A stretch of DNA of 64,000 nt from Phaseolus vulgaris (taxonomy: Eukaryota; Streptophyta; Magnoliopsida; Fabales; Fabaceae), in NCBI RefSeq assembly GCF_000499845.2, contig NC_023758.2, positions 18,517,984 through 18,581,983 on the forward strand. The letters are read 5' to 3'. Shown piece after piece: positions 1-10,572 of this stretch. The first letter of the stretch is position 1; the number at the start of each line of letters is the position of its first letter. A program made the position numbers and the translations under genes. The notes beneath the pieces are model-generated. The model saw only the letters and a list, made by a program, of their open reading frames with translations, had not been told where the DNA came from and did no database searches.

Positions 1-2990
1 CGAACCCATCGGCGAAACCGGTGGCAGCCTCCCCTATCACCTTCTCCTCCGCAACTTTGAAGTTGGCAGCTTGAGCGGTCATCTCTTGGTCCTTGGAGGC
101 CAGGGCAGAAGTTAACTCTTGGACTTTGGCTTGGAGGGAGGCCTTCTCAGTGGTCAACTGGGAACACTCATCAGTTTTGTTCGCAAGAGTGACCTCCATC
201 TTCCCCAGCTTCAGCTCCCGGTCCACGCACTGGTCCTCGAGTTTCTTCGGATATACCTTAGAGGTTTCTGCAGCCGCCTCAAGATCAACAATCTTTGTGC
301 GAAGAGGAACCACTTCATTTAGAAGCCCTTCCTGGGCTTGAGCTACCTCGTGCAGCCGTTTGTTGGCCTCCTCCCTCGCCTTCTGCGCCACCCTCAGTGA
401 TTCTTTGTTTGCACCCTCTTGACGCCCCCAATGGGCAGCCAACCTCTCCTTCTCCTCTTTCAGAGAAGCAACTTCCTTCTCCAGAGCTTGGAAGGCAGAA
501 GCTTGGGCGGTTTTGGCCCTGGATTGTTTGTGCCAGGTGTAGGCGCAAGACATGAAGAGGCCCATGTAATAGTACATGCTCTCCCTCTGGGGCTCTTCAG
601 TTTGGTTACCAGGAGACCTCGTGCTCAAAAATCCCCTTAAGGACTCTTGCATGGGAAGGGGAAGTTCAGGGGCGGGTGGGAGAACGCCTACAGGTTCAGA
701 TTCAAACCCTCCCTCCTGATGCACTGATTTAGGAGGGGAAGTGGCGCTCGGTGGATCCTCCTTTAAGGACTCAGTCCCATGAGAAGAGGAAGTAGCGGAG
801 GCAACCATCTGAGGGGCATGCTGGGTTCTCTATCGCTTGAAGACCTGCCCCTCAGCAGGGTCCTCTTCATCAGAAACAACCTCCACCACCCTCTTACCCT
901 TGTCAAGAGGGGCTGAGGAAGCACCCACCTCGACCAGCGCGAGAGGCACGACCGCGATAGGAGGTGGTGAACTTGGAAGTGGATGGGGGGAAGCTTGGGT
1001 TGTTGGAGTTATTGGTGTCGTTGCAGGTTGAGGTTGGGAGTTAGGAGGAGATGGAGGTACGAAAGAGGTTGAGGGCGGAGACGCCAAAGCCCGATCTTTG
1101 GACTTCAGCACCTGGGCCAGTTGCAACCGTCGTTGCCTATCCATCTTAGAGTCTACACCAAGAAGACAAATATAGCAGAGGTTAGGCACAAGCTAAAGTT
1201 AAAGTACAAAGGAGCAGACCAATCATGCATCAAGCAAGAGTCCAACAAAAACAAAGGCCAGAAAGTTATAAGGAGGGACATTCATACTTATATATCTTGC
1301 TAGAGCATCGGCATTGAACTCTAGACTTATCAGAGTGGCGGTTTCGAAGCCCCCCACGTTGGTCAAGATCTGATAAGCCTCTCGATCGTTCAAGGGCAGT
1401 TCGTCCATTGATTTAGGCTTCATGGTCTTAACCTCTTTCACCCAGTATAGGGGAAAACCATCGAGAGCAGAGGGGTCGTAGTCAGAGCAGCAAACCTTAA
1501 AGAATCTGCCCTTCCACCCCTTGAAAGATTGTTGGAAGAGGGATAGGAGGACCCTTCCAGGGATGTTGCTGAGGCTCACCCAGAGGCTCTTCCCCTGCTT
1601 CTTCACTTCAAAAAAGTGCACGAAAATACCAACAGAGGGCGTGCATCCAAAGAACCTGATGTGATTCCACTAGCCATATAGAGAAAGGTTCTTGATCTTC
1701 TTAGGAATCACCTTGAGTTGGACATTATAGAGGCACTTTTCTTAGAGTTGGATCATTGTTCTAAGACAAGAACTCACCAAAAACTAGTACCAAATCCCAA
1801 ACTCATTTGGATGAACCAATTGTAGTCAAATTGAACCGAACAAATGAGCAAGAAAAGCAAAGGAACAAGATGAATGGACTGAAATATAAAACTGCCGAAC
1901 CAAAACTCATAAAAAACAGCAAGAACACCAAACCAAAACTCAAGAACACAAGCTAACAAAAACAATAGAAAGAGAAGAAAGGAAGGAGAAGAGAATGCTC
2001 ATGAAGATGGATGAATGTTGGATGATCTCGCCACTAGAAGTGTGGAATGCTCCTAGATGAGAGTGATGCCGCCACTTGAGGACTCCAATGATCCATCAAG
2101 ATAAGACTAGAGAAGAAGGCTCAAAGCTCTCCAAAGTTCACTCAAAATTTGAGTAGAGTTTTCTTAGATTAATTCCAATCTGAATTTTACAAAGAGAGCA
2201 CCTCTATTTATAGCCTAAGGTGCTGAAAATGCAAGCCAAACATTTCAAAAATTCCCTCCTAAAACTAGCTAAAACCGGCGCCTAAACCATGCATGAGGAA
2301 GGTGTGACTCTTTCCTTCACTTTGGCACCTCCTATTCTACTCCTACACCTATCTACTAATACACCCCCCCTCCTAAAGCTCCTAACTAAAGCCTAAAAGA
2401 TACTAAAACAAAAGAGGTTTCTAATGTTTCCCTCTAAGCACCTTCAACTAAAGAAATTACAAAAAGAGAAAATAAATGTCCTCTAGCTCCCAAAGCTTTG
2501 AACATGCTTCTTGTAATCCTTTGAGGTAGACTTTGACCTCCATGGGCGTCCTCCATTTGTGCCTCCACCTCTTCTTGATCTTGTTGATTGGCCTCCATGT
2601 CCTCTTGAGCTTGATCTCCATCAGAACCCGCACAAGTCACCGAAGGCCTTGACGAAGGCCCAGCCGTTGGGGTGCAATTGGGCCGGGGCGCATCCCAATG
2701 CGCTTGAAGACGACTTGGTAGAAGTAGAAGAAAGGGATCCCGTTATTGGCCCTCTCGTCCCCACATACGGGCTCCCCTAGAGTGCAGGGGAGCACTGCGA
2801 TATCGTCATCGTGCCTCTTCCCGAAGGCACGATGGTCGTAAGTACTTGGCTCCCCTATGTGGTCCCTCCAAGCTTTGGTGGACACTAGGCTCGAACACTC
2901 ATCGAGCAGTTCGACCGGAGCCCATGAGTATAGGTCTCTATAGTTAACGTAGAGGGGAGGGGGATTGGCCGTCATTTTTGTACGTGCCAT
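1..2990 (-). pseudogene. Antisense extra gene of a Tat element, copy 1 (decayed, cut by window start)
   Basis: Product of unknown function; the N-terminal part resembles the plant family I recall as 'putative gypsy type transposon' (PF04195). The start codon is at 2990 on the minus strand. Exon 1 is 2990-2629 plus 1656-1288, an intron lies at 1153-1287 (GT at the 1287 end, AG at 1153), and exon 2 runs from 1152 past the window edge. Exon 1 has the family blocks HFFEVKKQGKSLW, GWKGRFFKV and FPLYW. Exon 2 has a Ser/Pro-rich linker, then a basic KGKR stretch, an acidic patch and a long coiled coil. Damage: a deletion with frameshift near 2700 (about 25 residues missing), the solo LTR S1 inserted at 1657, and an in-frame TAG near 829. 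Otherwise the coiled coil stays open to base 1. It belongs to a plus-oriented Tat element whose pol lies left of the window. Confidence 0.75.
1657..2623 (-). mobile_element. Solo LTR S1, D3-like subfamily
   Basis: A 967-bp LTR starts TGATGTGATTCC and ends CTCCATCA on the plus strand. It is flanked by the 5-bp duplication gaacc (1652-1656 and 2624-2628). There is no internal sequence, so recombination between two LTRs left a solo copy. Read on the minus strand it begins TGATGGAGATCAAG, like the 5' LTR of D3 (52268-53231), and carries the same TATA box (tataaatagagg on the minus strand, near 2204-2215). It splits exon 1 of the antisense gene around it. Confidence 0.93.
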
Positions 2991-3563
2991 TGGCGAAGCT
3001 GAAGAGTGAAGAAGAGACAAGGGTTCAGCAAGCAAGGTCAAGAAGAAAAAGGAGAAAAACCCTACGAAAACCCCTACCCACTCGAGAAGTTCAAAAGGGG
3101 GGAGACGGGGAATTGAGAAAGGGAATACCAGAAATACATCGAAAATAAACAGTCCCAGGCAGTGGTAGCAATACGAAAGTTAAAGAAGGAGCCAGTGAAA
3201 GAGAAAGGTCATACCTTTTTTAGTATCGGGGATTCGAAGACTGAAAATACGAGAGAGAAAGCAAGGGTTGCAGAGAGCGCTTAAGAAGATGAACAGTGGA
3301 GAGAATACGAAGAGTGAATGAAACAGTGGCTTGGAGGGCGCGTTTTTAAAAGATCCAACGTTAACTTGAGAAGTGCGAGAAGCGTTAAATAATAGCCGTG
3401 TGATCAAGCCACATGTCAAGAGGTTAGAGCATAACTTGAAACGTCAAGACAGAGAACGTCGCGTCAAATGTTCAAAAAGTGTCAAGTCAAACTGAACAAA
3501 GGAATGTCACGTCAACAAGAAATCCCACGTGGATAATGAGGCGAGGCCTTAGCCCTTTCGCTG
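2991..3563 (-). promoter_or_regulatory. Leader and upstream region of antisense gene copy 1, with a 5'-UTR intron
   Basis: No coding sequence is seen. A likely 5'-UTR intron spans 2999-3214 on the minus strand (donor AAAAAG|GTATGA, acceptor CTCTTCAG). Introns at the same place occur before copies 3 and 4. The intron holds CTGCCTGGGACTGT (minus strand, 3149-3162), which is identical in all three. Upstream (3300-3560) is promoter-like sequence related to 28440-28800. Confidence 0.6.
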
Positions 3564-3740
3564 ACCAAAGGCCAGAGTCAACGCATGGTGGGGCCCCTCA
3601 AGGGACCCAGGGAATGGAAGTCAACAAGTTGACCGCTCGAGTCATCGCCCCGCCGAGACGTGGCCTAAGTGAGGCGTCGCCCAAGAAAGACATCGCCCAA
3701 AAAAGTACGTCGCCTATTTTCCTAGTAAACTCGGATTGAA
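3564..3740 (+). mobile_element. Fragment of an A-type LTR (U3 start)
   Basis: This stretch aligns by eye with the first 200 bases of the A2 LTR (28880-29020): gtcaac/atggtgggg blocks followed by repeated gcgtcgcc/catcgccc units. The polypurine tract and the first bases of the LTR are missing, so the junction with the antisense-gene upstream region is a deletion. Boundaries are approximate. Confidence 0.5.
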
Positions 3741-4099
3741 GCAGTTGGAGGTTCAGGCGAGGAAGCTCAAGCGTATGAACATCCCTCACAAAGGCAAAGG
3801 GCAAGAGAGGCTATGAGTGAAAGGATGAGGAGAAGAATGTGCATCGCCACTCGAAAGGAAAGAATGGAGAACAGAAGAGAAGAGCACGTGCTACCTAAAA
3901 AGTAAGGTCAAACACAATGAAGGGGAATGCTGAAGGTAACACACGCAGCATAACAAAGAAAACATGCAAAGATAAAGCGGGTAGCGTTTAACATAAAACG
4001 AAGCGTAAATCGAGAGTTATGATTACAGATAAAGTTCACGATAGTCGCAAACTAGACAAAAAGGCAATCATGTACACGTTCAATGTTCATATGAAAAGC
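3741..4099 (+). other. Spacer of a decayed Tat element
   Basis: There is no gene here. The sequence is A/G-rich and resembles the spacer between pol and the antisense gene in element C (63500-63840). It is probably the same part of a second plus-oriented Tat remnant. No clear motif is seen. Confidence 0.35.
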
Positions 4100-4762
4100 A
4101 AAATAAGGACACTCTTCAGTGGCCCCCAGAGTTTGAGCAAGGTGATGATGAAGCCCCATCCTCGGACCTCAACGCCTGGGCCAGCAGCGACCTTTGTTGC
4201 CTGTTTATCTTCGAACCTGTGCAAAAAGGGGATAAGCATGGTAAAAGACGGGCACAAACTAAGGCACTCCAAAATAAAATCATGCAAGAACCCAGCAAAA
4301 GCGAACAATAGGAAGGTCCTAAGGGGAGTTTCACATACATATGTATTTTTCCAGGGCCTCAGCATTGTATTCCAGGCTTATCAAAGCAGCAGCGTCAAAA
4401 CCCCCTGCACCCGCCAAGATCCGGCAAGCCTCCCGGTCGCTCGAAGGCAACCTCTTGAGGGGCTTGGACTTCAGGGCCCTGGCCTCCTTCACCCAATACA
4501 GGGGAAAGTCGTCGAGGGCGGAGGGTACAAGGTCGGAATAGCAAACCTTGAAGAACTTGCCTTTCCACTCCGTGAAGGATTGCTGGAAGGGGGTTAAGAG
4601 GACCCTACCGGGAACATTGCTGAGAGTCACCCAGAAGTGAAGAAGGATGTCAACAGAAGGTGCACACCCCAAGAAACCGAACAGTATGTCGAAGGCTTTA
4701 AGAAAGGCCCAACTGTTAGGGTACAGCTGGGCTGGGGCAGCATTGATCTCCGTTAGCAGTAC
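4100..4762 (-). pseudogene. Antisense extra gene of a Tat element, copy 2 (both ends truncated)
   Basis: Same family as copies 1, 3 and 4, function unknown. Exon 1 (about 4762-4339) starts inside the conserved domain at a block resembling LLTEINAAPAQL and contains WKGKFFKV and FPLYW. An intron fits 4217-4338 (minus strand, donor ATAT|GTATGTG, acceptor TTGCACAG). Exon 2 begins at 4216 and keeps only about 35 codons (KINRQQRSLLAQAL) before joining spacer sequence. The N-terminus is replaced by A-type LTR sequence at about 4763, so an open frame on the minus strand continues into the LTR; that extension is an accident of the junction. A short internal deletion removes the HFFEVKKQG block. Confidence 0.7.
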
Positions 4763-4977
4763 CCACGCCACCGCTGGGAGACCCTGGAACAGATACGACC
4801 CATGAGAGGGCCATAACCAGGGGAGAACCACGTGCATGGTACGAGAGAAAGGAAGATACACCCCCAGGGCAAGTGATTAGTGATTGGGGCGCATGAGTTG
4901 GCACCCAAAAAGTCAACCCACGTGACAGAAGCACTTCGCAGGAAAGAGGGCTCACACGATGGAATAACCTTAAGTTG

Positions 4978-6013
4978 TGATGAGAGTCAAGTAAAGGAGG
5001 TTTTTATTAATGAAGGAAGAGGAAATTCACCATCACACTTGAAGTTCTTCCTTCTAGTCTTCTCAAAATTAAAAGAAGACATAAAATAAAGAGAGGCCCA
5101 AGCCCAAACCCAAGTCCATCCTATGAAGGGCAAGGCCAAGTATTAAATAATAAAGAATATTGTTGGAGGTGCTTAGAGGTAAACATTAGAAACCTCTATT
5201 GTTAAAGCATCTTTTAGTCTTTATTTAGGAGTCTTAGGGTGGGTGTGTTAGTAGATAGGTGTAGGAGTAGAAAAGGAGGTGCCAAAGTGAAGGAAGAGGT
5301 CACACCTTCCTCATACATTGTTTTAGGTGCCAATTCTAGAAGCTTTTTAGGAGGGACTTTTTGAATTTGTGTAGCTTGCATTTCAGCACCTTAGGCTATA
5401 AATAGAGGTGCTCCCTTTGTAAAATTCAGATTGGAATTTATCTAAAGAAACTATACTCAAAATTGGAGTGAGCATTGGAGAGCTTTTGAGCCTTCTTCTC
5501 TAGTCTTATCTTGAAGGATCCATGGTGTCCTTAAGTGGCGGCAGCACACTCATCTAGGAGCAACCACACTTCTAGTGGCGTGATCATTCATCATACATCC
5601 ATCTTCATGAGCAATTCTTTTCTCCTTCCTTTCTTCTTTGTTAATTCCTTGTCTTAGCTTGTTTCTTTGTTGTTTTTGGTTCGTCTTTTTCATATTTAAT
5701 TTGTGTAGCTTCGGTTCTTTTATGTTCCTTGCTGTTCTTCATCTTATTCTCTTCTTTTTCCAAGTTTTGTTCGGTTCAATTTAATTTCCAGCTTTCAAAT
5801 TCAGTTTGCTTAGCTTTTGTGCCTTTTTGTTCGGTTCAATTTGACAATAATTGGATCTTCTATATGAGTTTGTGTTTTGGCACTAGTTTTGGTGAGTTCT
5901 TGTTCATAGAACCTTGATCCATTTCTATGATAAAGTGCCTAGCTCTTAACCAACTCAAGATGATTCCTAAGAATGTCAAGAATCATTCTAATTGTGCTAG
6001 TGGAATCAAATCA
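4978..6013 (+). mobile_element. Solo LTR S2, D family
   Basis: A 1,036-bp LTR begins TGATGAGAGTCAAG and ends GGAATCAAATCA. The 5-bp duplication agttg lies at 4973-4977 and 6014-6018. It is in the same orientation as its promoter: ctataaatagagg at 5396-5408. The ends match the LTRs of D1 and D2 (TGATGAGAATC... on the minus strand there). No internal region remains. Confidence 0.94.
5397..5408 (+). promoter_or_regulatory. TATA box of D-family LTR (S2)
   Basis: TATAAATAGAGG occurs after 'ccttaggc'. The same motif and context is found in every D-family LTR here (for example 52675-52686 plus, and 36350-36361 minus), so it is the conserved core promoter. Confidence 0.75.
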
Positions 6014-6373
6014 AGTTGGGTTGCGGCGCTGTGGGACCCTCTACACAGAATAACGATCAAGTCAGAAGGGCACGTGGCAAGGCACACATGCTCATTAAAG
6101 GTTTCAGTGAAAGTTTGCCAAGGTACGCGTTAATTCAGTTAAGATTCGAATGTTCCAAGGAATGTTTTTATACGCTTTCAATACGCTTTAACGCGCTTTA
6201 AAGATGAGAGGTGTATAAAAAGGGACCTTGGGAGCATTTGAAGAGGAGGAGAATTTTAGCCTAATACACACAGATACACAGAGAAAACCCTAGTTGTCTT
6301 GACGACGCACTCACAGTGAGCACAAGGCAATTAGGGCAACACAGTTCTAGTCACACAGTTTCAGTCATTCAGC

Positions 6374-6635
6374 ACTGTTCCCTGGTTATCCAGGGTTTGG
6401 GGCCTTCCCACGGCGTCGCCCCCTCCATGGTCTTTCCTACCCATGGGTATCGGGGAGCAGCGCTGTGGTTACCTTGCCCTTGTGCCACTCCATCTTGGCG
6501 ACACCCAGTTAGGCGGCGCCCTATCTCGGCGATGCCCTGCTAGGCGACGCCTTACCCGGGCGACGCCTTACCTTGGCGACGCTTTACGTTGACTTTGACC
6601 TTGATTTCGTCAACGCCCGGGTACGGGACGGTACA
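6374..6635 (-). mobile_element. Truncated 3' LTR of A1
   Basis: It matches 17527-17806 of the 5' LTR from actgttccctgg to gggacggtaca. The 5' LTR has one extra 18-bp unit (a second gttgactttgac block near 17740-17770). The remaining 900 or so bases of the LTR are missing on the left. Confidence 0.88.
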
Positions 6636-6655
6636 CAAGCCCCCCAGTCTTAAGC
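6636..6655 (-). promoter_or_regulatory. Polypurine tract of A1
   Basis: On the minus strand it reads AAGACTGGGGGGCTTG immediately before the LTR start TGTACCG. The same tract precedes the A2 3' LTR (28827-28842). It primes plus-strand DNA synthesis in LTR elements. Confidence 0.85.
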
Positions 6656-7356
6656 TGATGACTTGTCTTCAGCGAAAAGACTAAGGCTTCGCCCACGCCA
6701 TCCACCTGGCACCCAGCAACGTGTCATTCTAGCTGACGTAGCAACCTTGAAACCATTGACGTGACGCTCTCCGAACCCTTGGGGTGCTCTTAATGGTTAA
6801 TTGGACATCCTCTGGAACGGGGAAAGCAACGCTTTTTGGGGTCACGCTTAATCGCGTGCCACGTGGTTCATCACGCGGTCATCCTTAAGAACCTCTTGTG
6901 CTCCCCTTAAGCGCTTAATCCTGCAACACGTGGCATCATCGCACGGTCACCATTTGTTGTCCCTCGCGCTCCTCGTAACGTTGAAGTTACCCAAACCCCG
7001 CGCTTGGAACCACTGTTACATCCACTTTCTCTGCCTTTCCTCACTGTTCATCTTCTTTGAATCCCTTCTCTCGCGACCCCTGCTCTTTCGTGCTTCCGCT
7101 CTCCACGCCCTTCAACCCCTAAAGGTACGGTTTTTCCTCTCCTTGATGATTCCCTTTACTACATGAACTGCCTGGGACTGTCCATGTTACTGCATTTCTT
7201 TGGATATCGTTTGTATGCTTCTTCGTTCCTCTCGTTCCTCTTTTCTCTCGTGTGGGTAGGGTTCTCCTAGGATTCTTCCATTTTTTCCCCTTTTCTTCTC
7301 CCAACCCTTTTTCTCTGAACCCTTTCTTTCTCTTTTGATCTTCAGCTCTGGCATCA
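6656..7356 (+). promoter_or_regulatory. Promoter region and leader of antisense gene copy 3
   Basis: No coding sequence. Acgtg-rich upstream DNA passes into a pyrimidine-rich leader (7020-7120). A leader intron fits 7125-7345 (donor CTAAAG|GTACGG, acceptor TTGATCTTCAG), ending 11 bases before the ATG at 7357. The intron holds CTGCCTGGGACTGT at 7168-7181. The region shows that the gene carries its own promoter next to the 3' LTR and runs against gag-pol. Confidence 0.6.
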
Positions 7357-9547
7357 ATGGCGAAAACTAAGACCGCCGCGCCTCCCCCGCTCCCTGAGTT
7401 TTACTATAAAGGTGAATACGACAGGGCCCCCGACGATCTCCTCGACGAATACTCCACCCTAAACTCTGTTGAGGACGTGGAGGCCCACAGGGGGGGATCA
7501 TGCGCTTTATAATTTCAACGCCTTCCATAAAAATCACGACTCCTACGTCCTGGTATGCCGGGTGAGACCTGGGATACCCGTTTGTGTGGACTCAAGAGAC
7601 ACTGGGGGAAGCCCCTTCTTCTTCCTTTATCAAATGGTACTCAAGAGAGTGGGTCTGCGTCTGCCTCTTACTTCCTTCGAGAAGGAACTGCTTACAGAGA
7701 TAAACACCGCCCCAGCCCAGCTCCACCCCAACAGCTGGGCTTTCGTAAGGGGGTTTCAGATTCTCTGCGGATATATAGGTGTCCCCTCTTCCGTAGACGT
7801 TTTTCTTCACTTTTTCGAGGTAAAGAAACAGGGGAAGAGCCTATGGATGAGCTTTTCTGGCATCGCCGGGCGCATCATCCTTACGCTCTTCCAAAATTCG
7901 TTCAAAGGATGGAAAGGGAAGTTCTTCAAAGTACGTGCGACCAAGCGCGATCCTACCGTCCTAGAGGGCTTTCCCCTATACTGGACGGATAAGCCCATAA
8001 CCATGAAGGCCCTGGCTTTGGATGAGCTTACCCCAGCCGATCGGGACGTGTGCAAAGCCTTGGCGGGGCTGGGGGTAGTCTTCGATACCGCCAAACTCAT
8101 CGCAAACGAATTCAACGCCCATGGGCTCTCTACCTACTTTGGTATCTGCCCTTGATTATTTACACTGCATTAGCTGTTGTGGTTATACGGATTCATTTGC
8201 TTGCTTGAACCCTTGTGGTTATGTGCGCGTGTCTGGTTATAACACTCCCCTTCTGCTTTATCTGAATTAATCTTTGCTCTACTATGCTTCGCTGTTGCAA
8301 GTTCAGTGATGACTTCTTCGAGGCGGCTTGCTCTTGCCAAATTTTTGAAGAAGGCAAAATCTGCCAAAGAGGGTGGGGACGCCGCCGCCTCTGATGTGCC
8401 CACCGTCGCTTCCCTGCCGATTCCTCCACCGTCTACTTCTCCTCCTCCCATTGCCGCGGTTCCATTAGCCATGGCGTCGACCCCTGCCCCAGCACGCCCC
8501 AACAAAGGGAAAAGGGTGCTGATAGTAGATTCTGACAGCGAAGACTCGGGTACTGCCCTGGTTTCCCATAAGAGGAGGGCTACGGGCCTTCCTGCCCCCT
8601 CAGCCGTGTCTCTTGGTGGTGGGAGCTCTCTCAGGGACGACCCTCCTAGTGCTACATCACCTCCACCTCCACTAGCCCACGAGGAACGAGAAGAAAGGAT
8701 TGACTCAGTTCCCGCGCTCTCGCCGTTGCATCGTGACGCAGTTGAGGCCTCGGGCTCCGCTCCTCCTGCACCAGTCCCTGCTTCGACTTCCCGCAAACCC
8801 CGAATTCCTCGCCCCGTCCATAGGGAGTTGACGCAGGGTTTCACCGAAGGAATGTCGCCAACTGATCCTCAAAAGGGGGGAGGCATGCCTTATTATATGG
8901 GGGCATTTCTGGCGGTGGCACTCAAGTGGCGCACCCAGGCTCGAAACGCTATCAAAGGGAGGGAGGCTCTCCGCAAGCTGAGACAAGAGGTGGGGGCGTT
9001 GAAGGAGGAGAAACAAAACTGGGGGCTCAAGGAGGAAGCTTCCCAATCTTTGCTAAAACTGGCCCACGAGGGTAGGGGGGCTAAGGCGTACGCGCGAGAA
9101 CTGGAACAGGCGCATGCCGATCAACTATCCCAGCTCACCTCCTATCAAATCCAAAACATTGGCCTCCAAGAGGCGGCTCTTGCTTCCGACGTGCAGCGAA
9201 GAAAACTTGAAGAGCTGGATGCTGCTTGGAGGCAGAAGCTAGGTGAGAGAGAGGACGCCTTGGCTGCGAAGGTTGAAGCCTTGAGCCTTCTCCAAGCTGA
9301 GGCTAACAAGCTCCGCGTGGAGAAGGAATTTCTGGAGAAGCAACTGATATCCAAGGACTCTAGGGTTGCGGAACTAGAGGGGGAGGTCCAAGAATTGACT
9401 GGGGAGATGGCGGGCGCGTTTGAATAGGGCTTCCAAGAGGCTCTGACTCAGGCGTCCCGCGAGAACCCTGGCATCAACATTTCAAACTGCGACCCCACAC
9501 ACCATGTCGTCGACGGGAAGGTCGTGCCTATGGACTTGGATGACTGA
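7357..9547 (+). pseudogene. Antisense extra gene of A1, copy 3 (one frameshift, one late stop)
   Basis: Function unknown. Exon 1 is 7357-8141, the intron 8142-8306 (GTATCT...TTCAG) and exon 2 8307-9547. Exon 1 encodes the conserved domain (blocks PAQLHPNSWAF, HFFEVKKQGKSLW, GWKGKFFKV, FPLYW, NEFNAHGLSTYF), PF04195-like from memory. Exon 2 starts SSRRLALAKFLKKAK and continues with a Ser/Pro-rich linker, the basic motif KGKR followed by acidic DSDSEDS, and a coiled coil from about 8950 to 9410. It ends in VVDGKVVPMDLDD. Breaks: a G-run at 7490-7496 is one base longer than in copy 4 and shifts the frame, and an in-frame TAG lies at 9425-9427, 40 codons before the natural end. It is antisense to gag-pol. 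A nuclear or chromatin-linked role is possible from the coiled coil and basic patch, but that is inference. Confidence 0.8.
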
Positions 9548-10090
9548 ATCGCTGTCTCTCACCAGCCACTTTTACCTTTCAAGCTTTTACTCCTTTTACA
9601 CTTTATCTTTGTTTTTGACTCTCTCTCTGTTAAACTTGTAATTTTTTAAACTGTCCGCACGCTTGTTACAACTCTGGGTTTTTGTATGATTATTTTCGTG
9701 TCCTCGCGACATAGAATTCTGCCTGTGTGATTTTATTCTCATTCTTTGCCTCCGCGTGCTTCGGTTGTCTTACTCGTATTATACCCGCTTCTTTCACTTG
9801 TATGCTCGGGAAAGGTCACGCGCCAGTGCCCACGCCCATGGAGTGGCTCACCTAGTGGAGCCGTATCGTCCACGGGGTATCTCTAACACCCAAACGGTCC
9901 TTTCCTTAACTCTTAACGCCCAACGCCCACGCCTAAGGAGAGGCCCGCTACAGCAGCGCCGTGACGCCCTCGGGTGTCTGAAATGCCGAGTGTTTTGGAG
10001 GGGAGGGGGGTCGTTCCCTCCATGGTCTTTCCTTCCCATAGGTATCGGGGAACGCCCTGTCAGTGATTCGCTGGCGTTTTGGCGGTCTCA

Positions 10091-10286
10091 TCTCCCTCCA
10101 CAGTCTTCCCTAGCTGTGGGTATCGGGGAGGTGACGCCAGTAACTAACTTTGCCCTCTTCGACTTCGTCTCCCTCCACAGTCTTTCCTACCTGTGGGTAT
10201 CGGGGAGGCGACGCCAGTAACTAACTTTGCCCTCTTCGACTTCGTCTCCCTCCACAGTCTTTCCTACCTGTGGGTATCGGGGAGGC
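10091..10286. repeat. Tandem repeat, 77-bp unit, in the A1 spacer
   Basis: The block beginning gacgccagtaac at 10133 recurs at 10210 with almost no change, and a partial third unit lies just upstream (10091-10132). Each unit contains the ctccctccacagtcttt and gtgggtatcggggagg blocks also seen once in the LTR. Confidence 0.85.
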
Positions 10287-10468
10287 AACCTCGCTGATAT
10301 TTTGGTGGGTGACGCCCGCGACGTCTCACGCCGGCGTCGCCCTTTATGTCTTCCCAGGCGACGCCTCGAGCGTCTCATGCTGGCGTCGTCCTTTCCTTGA
10401 CATTGACTTTGACCTTGAACTTGGTCGACGCCTGGGGACAGCGAAGAGCTCAAGGTTCTCCCCGTGCC

Positions 10469-10572
10469 ATCCACATGGCGCTTCTTGTATGGCTGATGGG
10501 ACGTTCAGTCATTCGACTTGATCCACGTGGCGCTCCTTGTATGGCTGATGGGACGTTCAGTCATTCGATTTG
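10469..10572. repeat. Tandem repeat, 52-bp unit, two copies
   Basis: Atccac(a/g)tggcgct at 10469 and 10521, each followed by tgtatggctgatgggacg and ttcagtcattcga. The two copies differ at about three positions. Confidence 0.85.

Larger units (their letters stand above)
4763..6373 (+). mobile_element. A-type LTR fragment, plus orientation, split by solo LTR S2
   Basis: Bases 4763-4977 match the middle of the A2 LTR (29150-29370), with shared blocks such as gatacgaccca, gcatgagttggcaccca and the start of a cggcgc block. The match resumes after S2 at 6014 and continues with the same AAAGCGC/TTTAA-rich promoter-proximal part (6170-6205) and a tataaaaagg box (6213-6222). The LTR 5' third and its 3' end are missing. 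At 6374 it abuts an A-type LTR in the opposite orientation. Confidence 0.7.

Noticed and set aside
4019..4597. 192-codon plus-strand open frame
   Set aside because: It lies opposite copy 2 of the antisense gene and spans its intron. The minus-strand product matches the family; this frame does not match anything in the other copies.
8170..8844. 224-codon minus-strand open frame
   Set aside because: Complement of exon 2 of antisense gene copy 3, whose plus-strand product is shared with copies 1 and 4.
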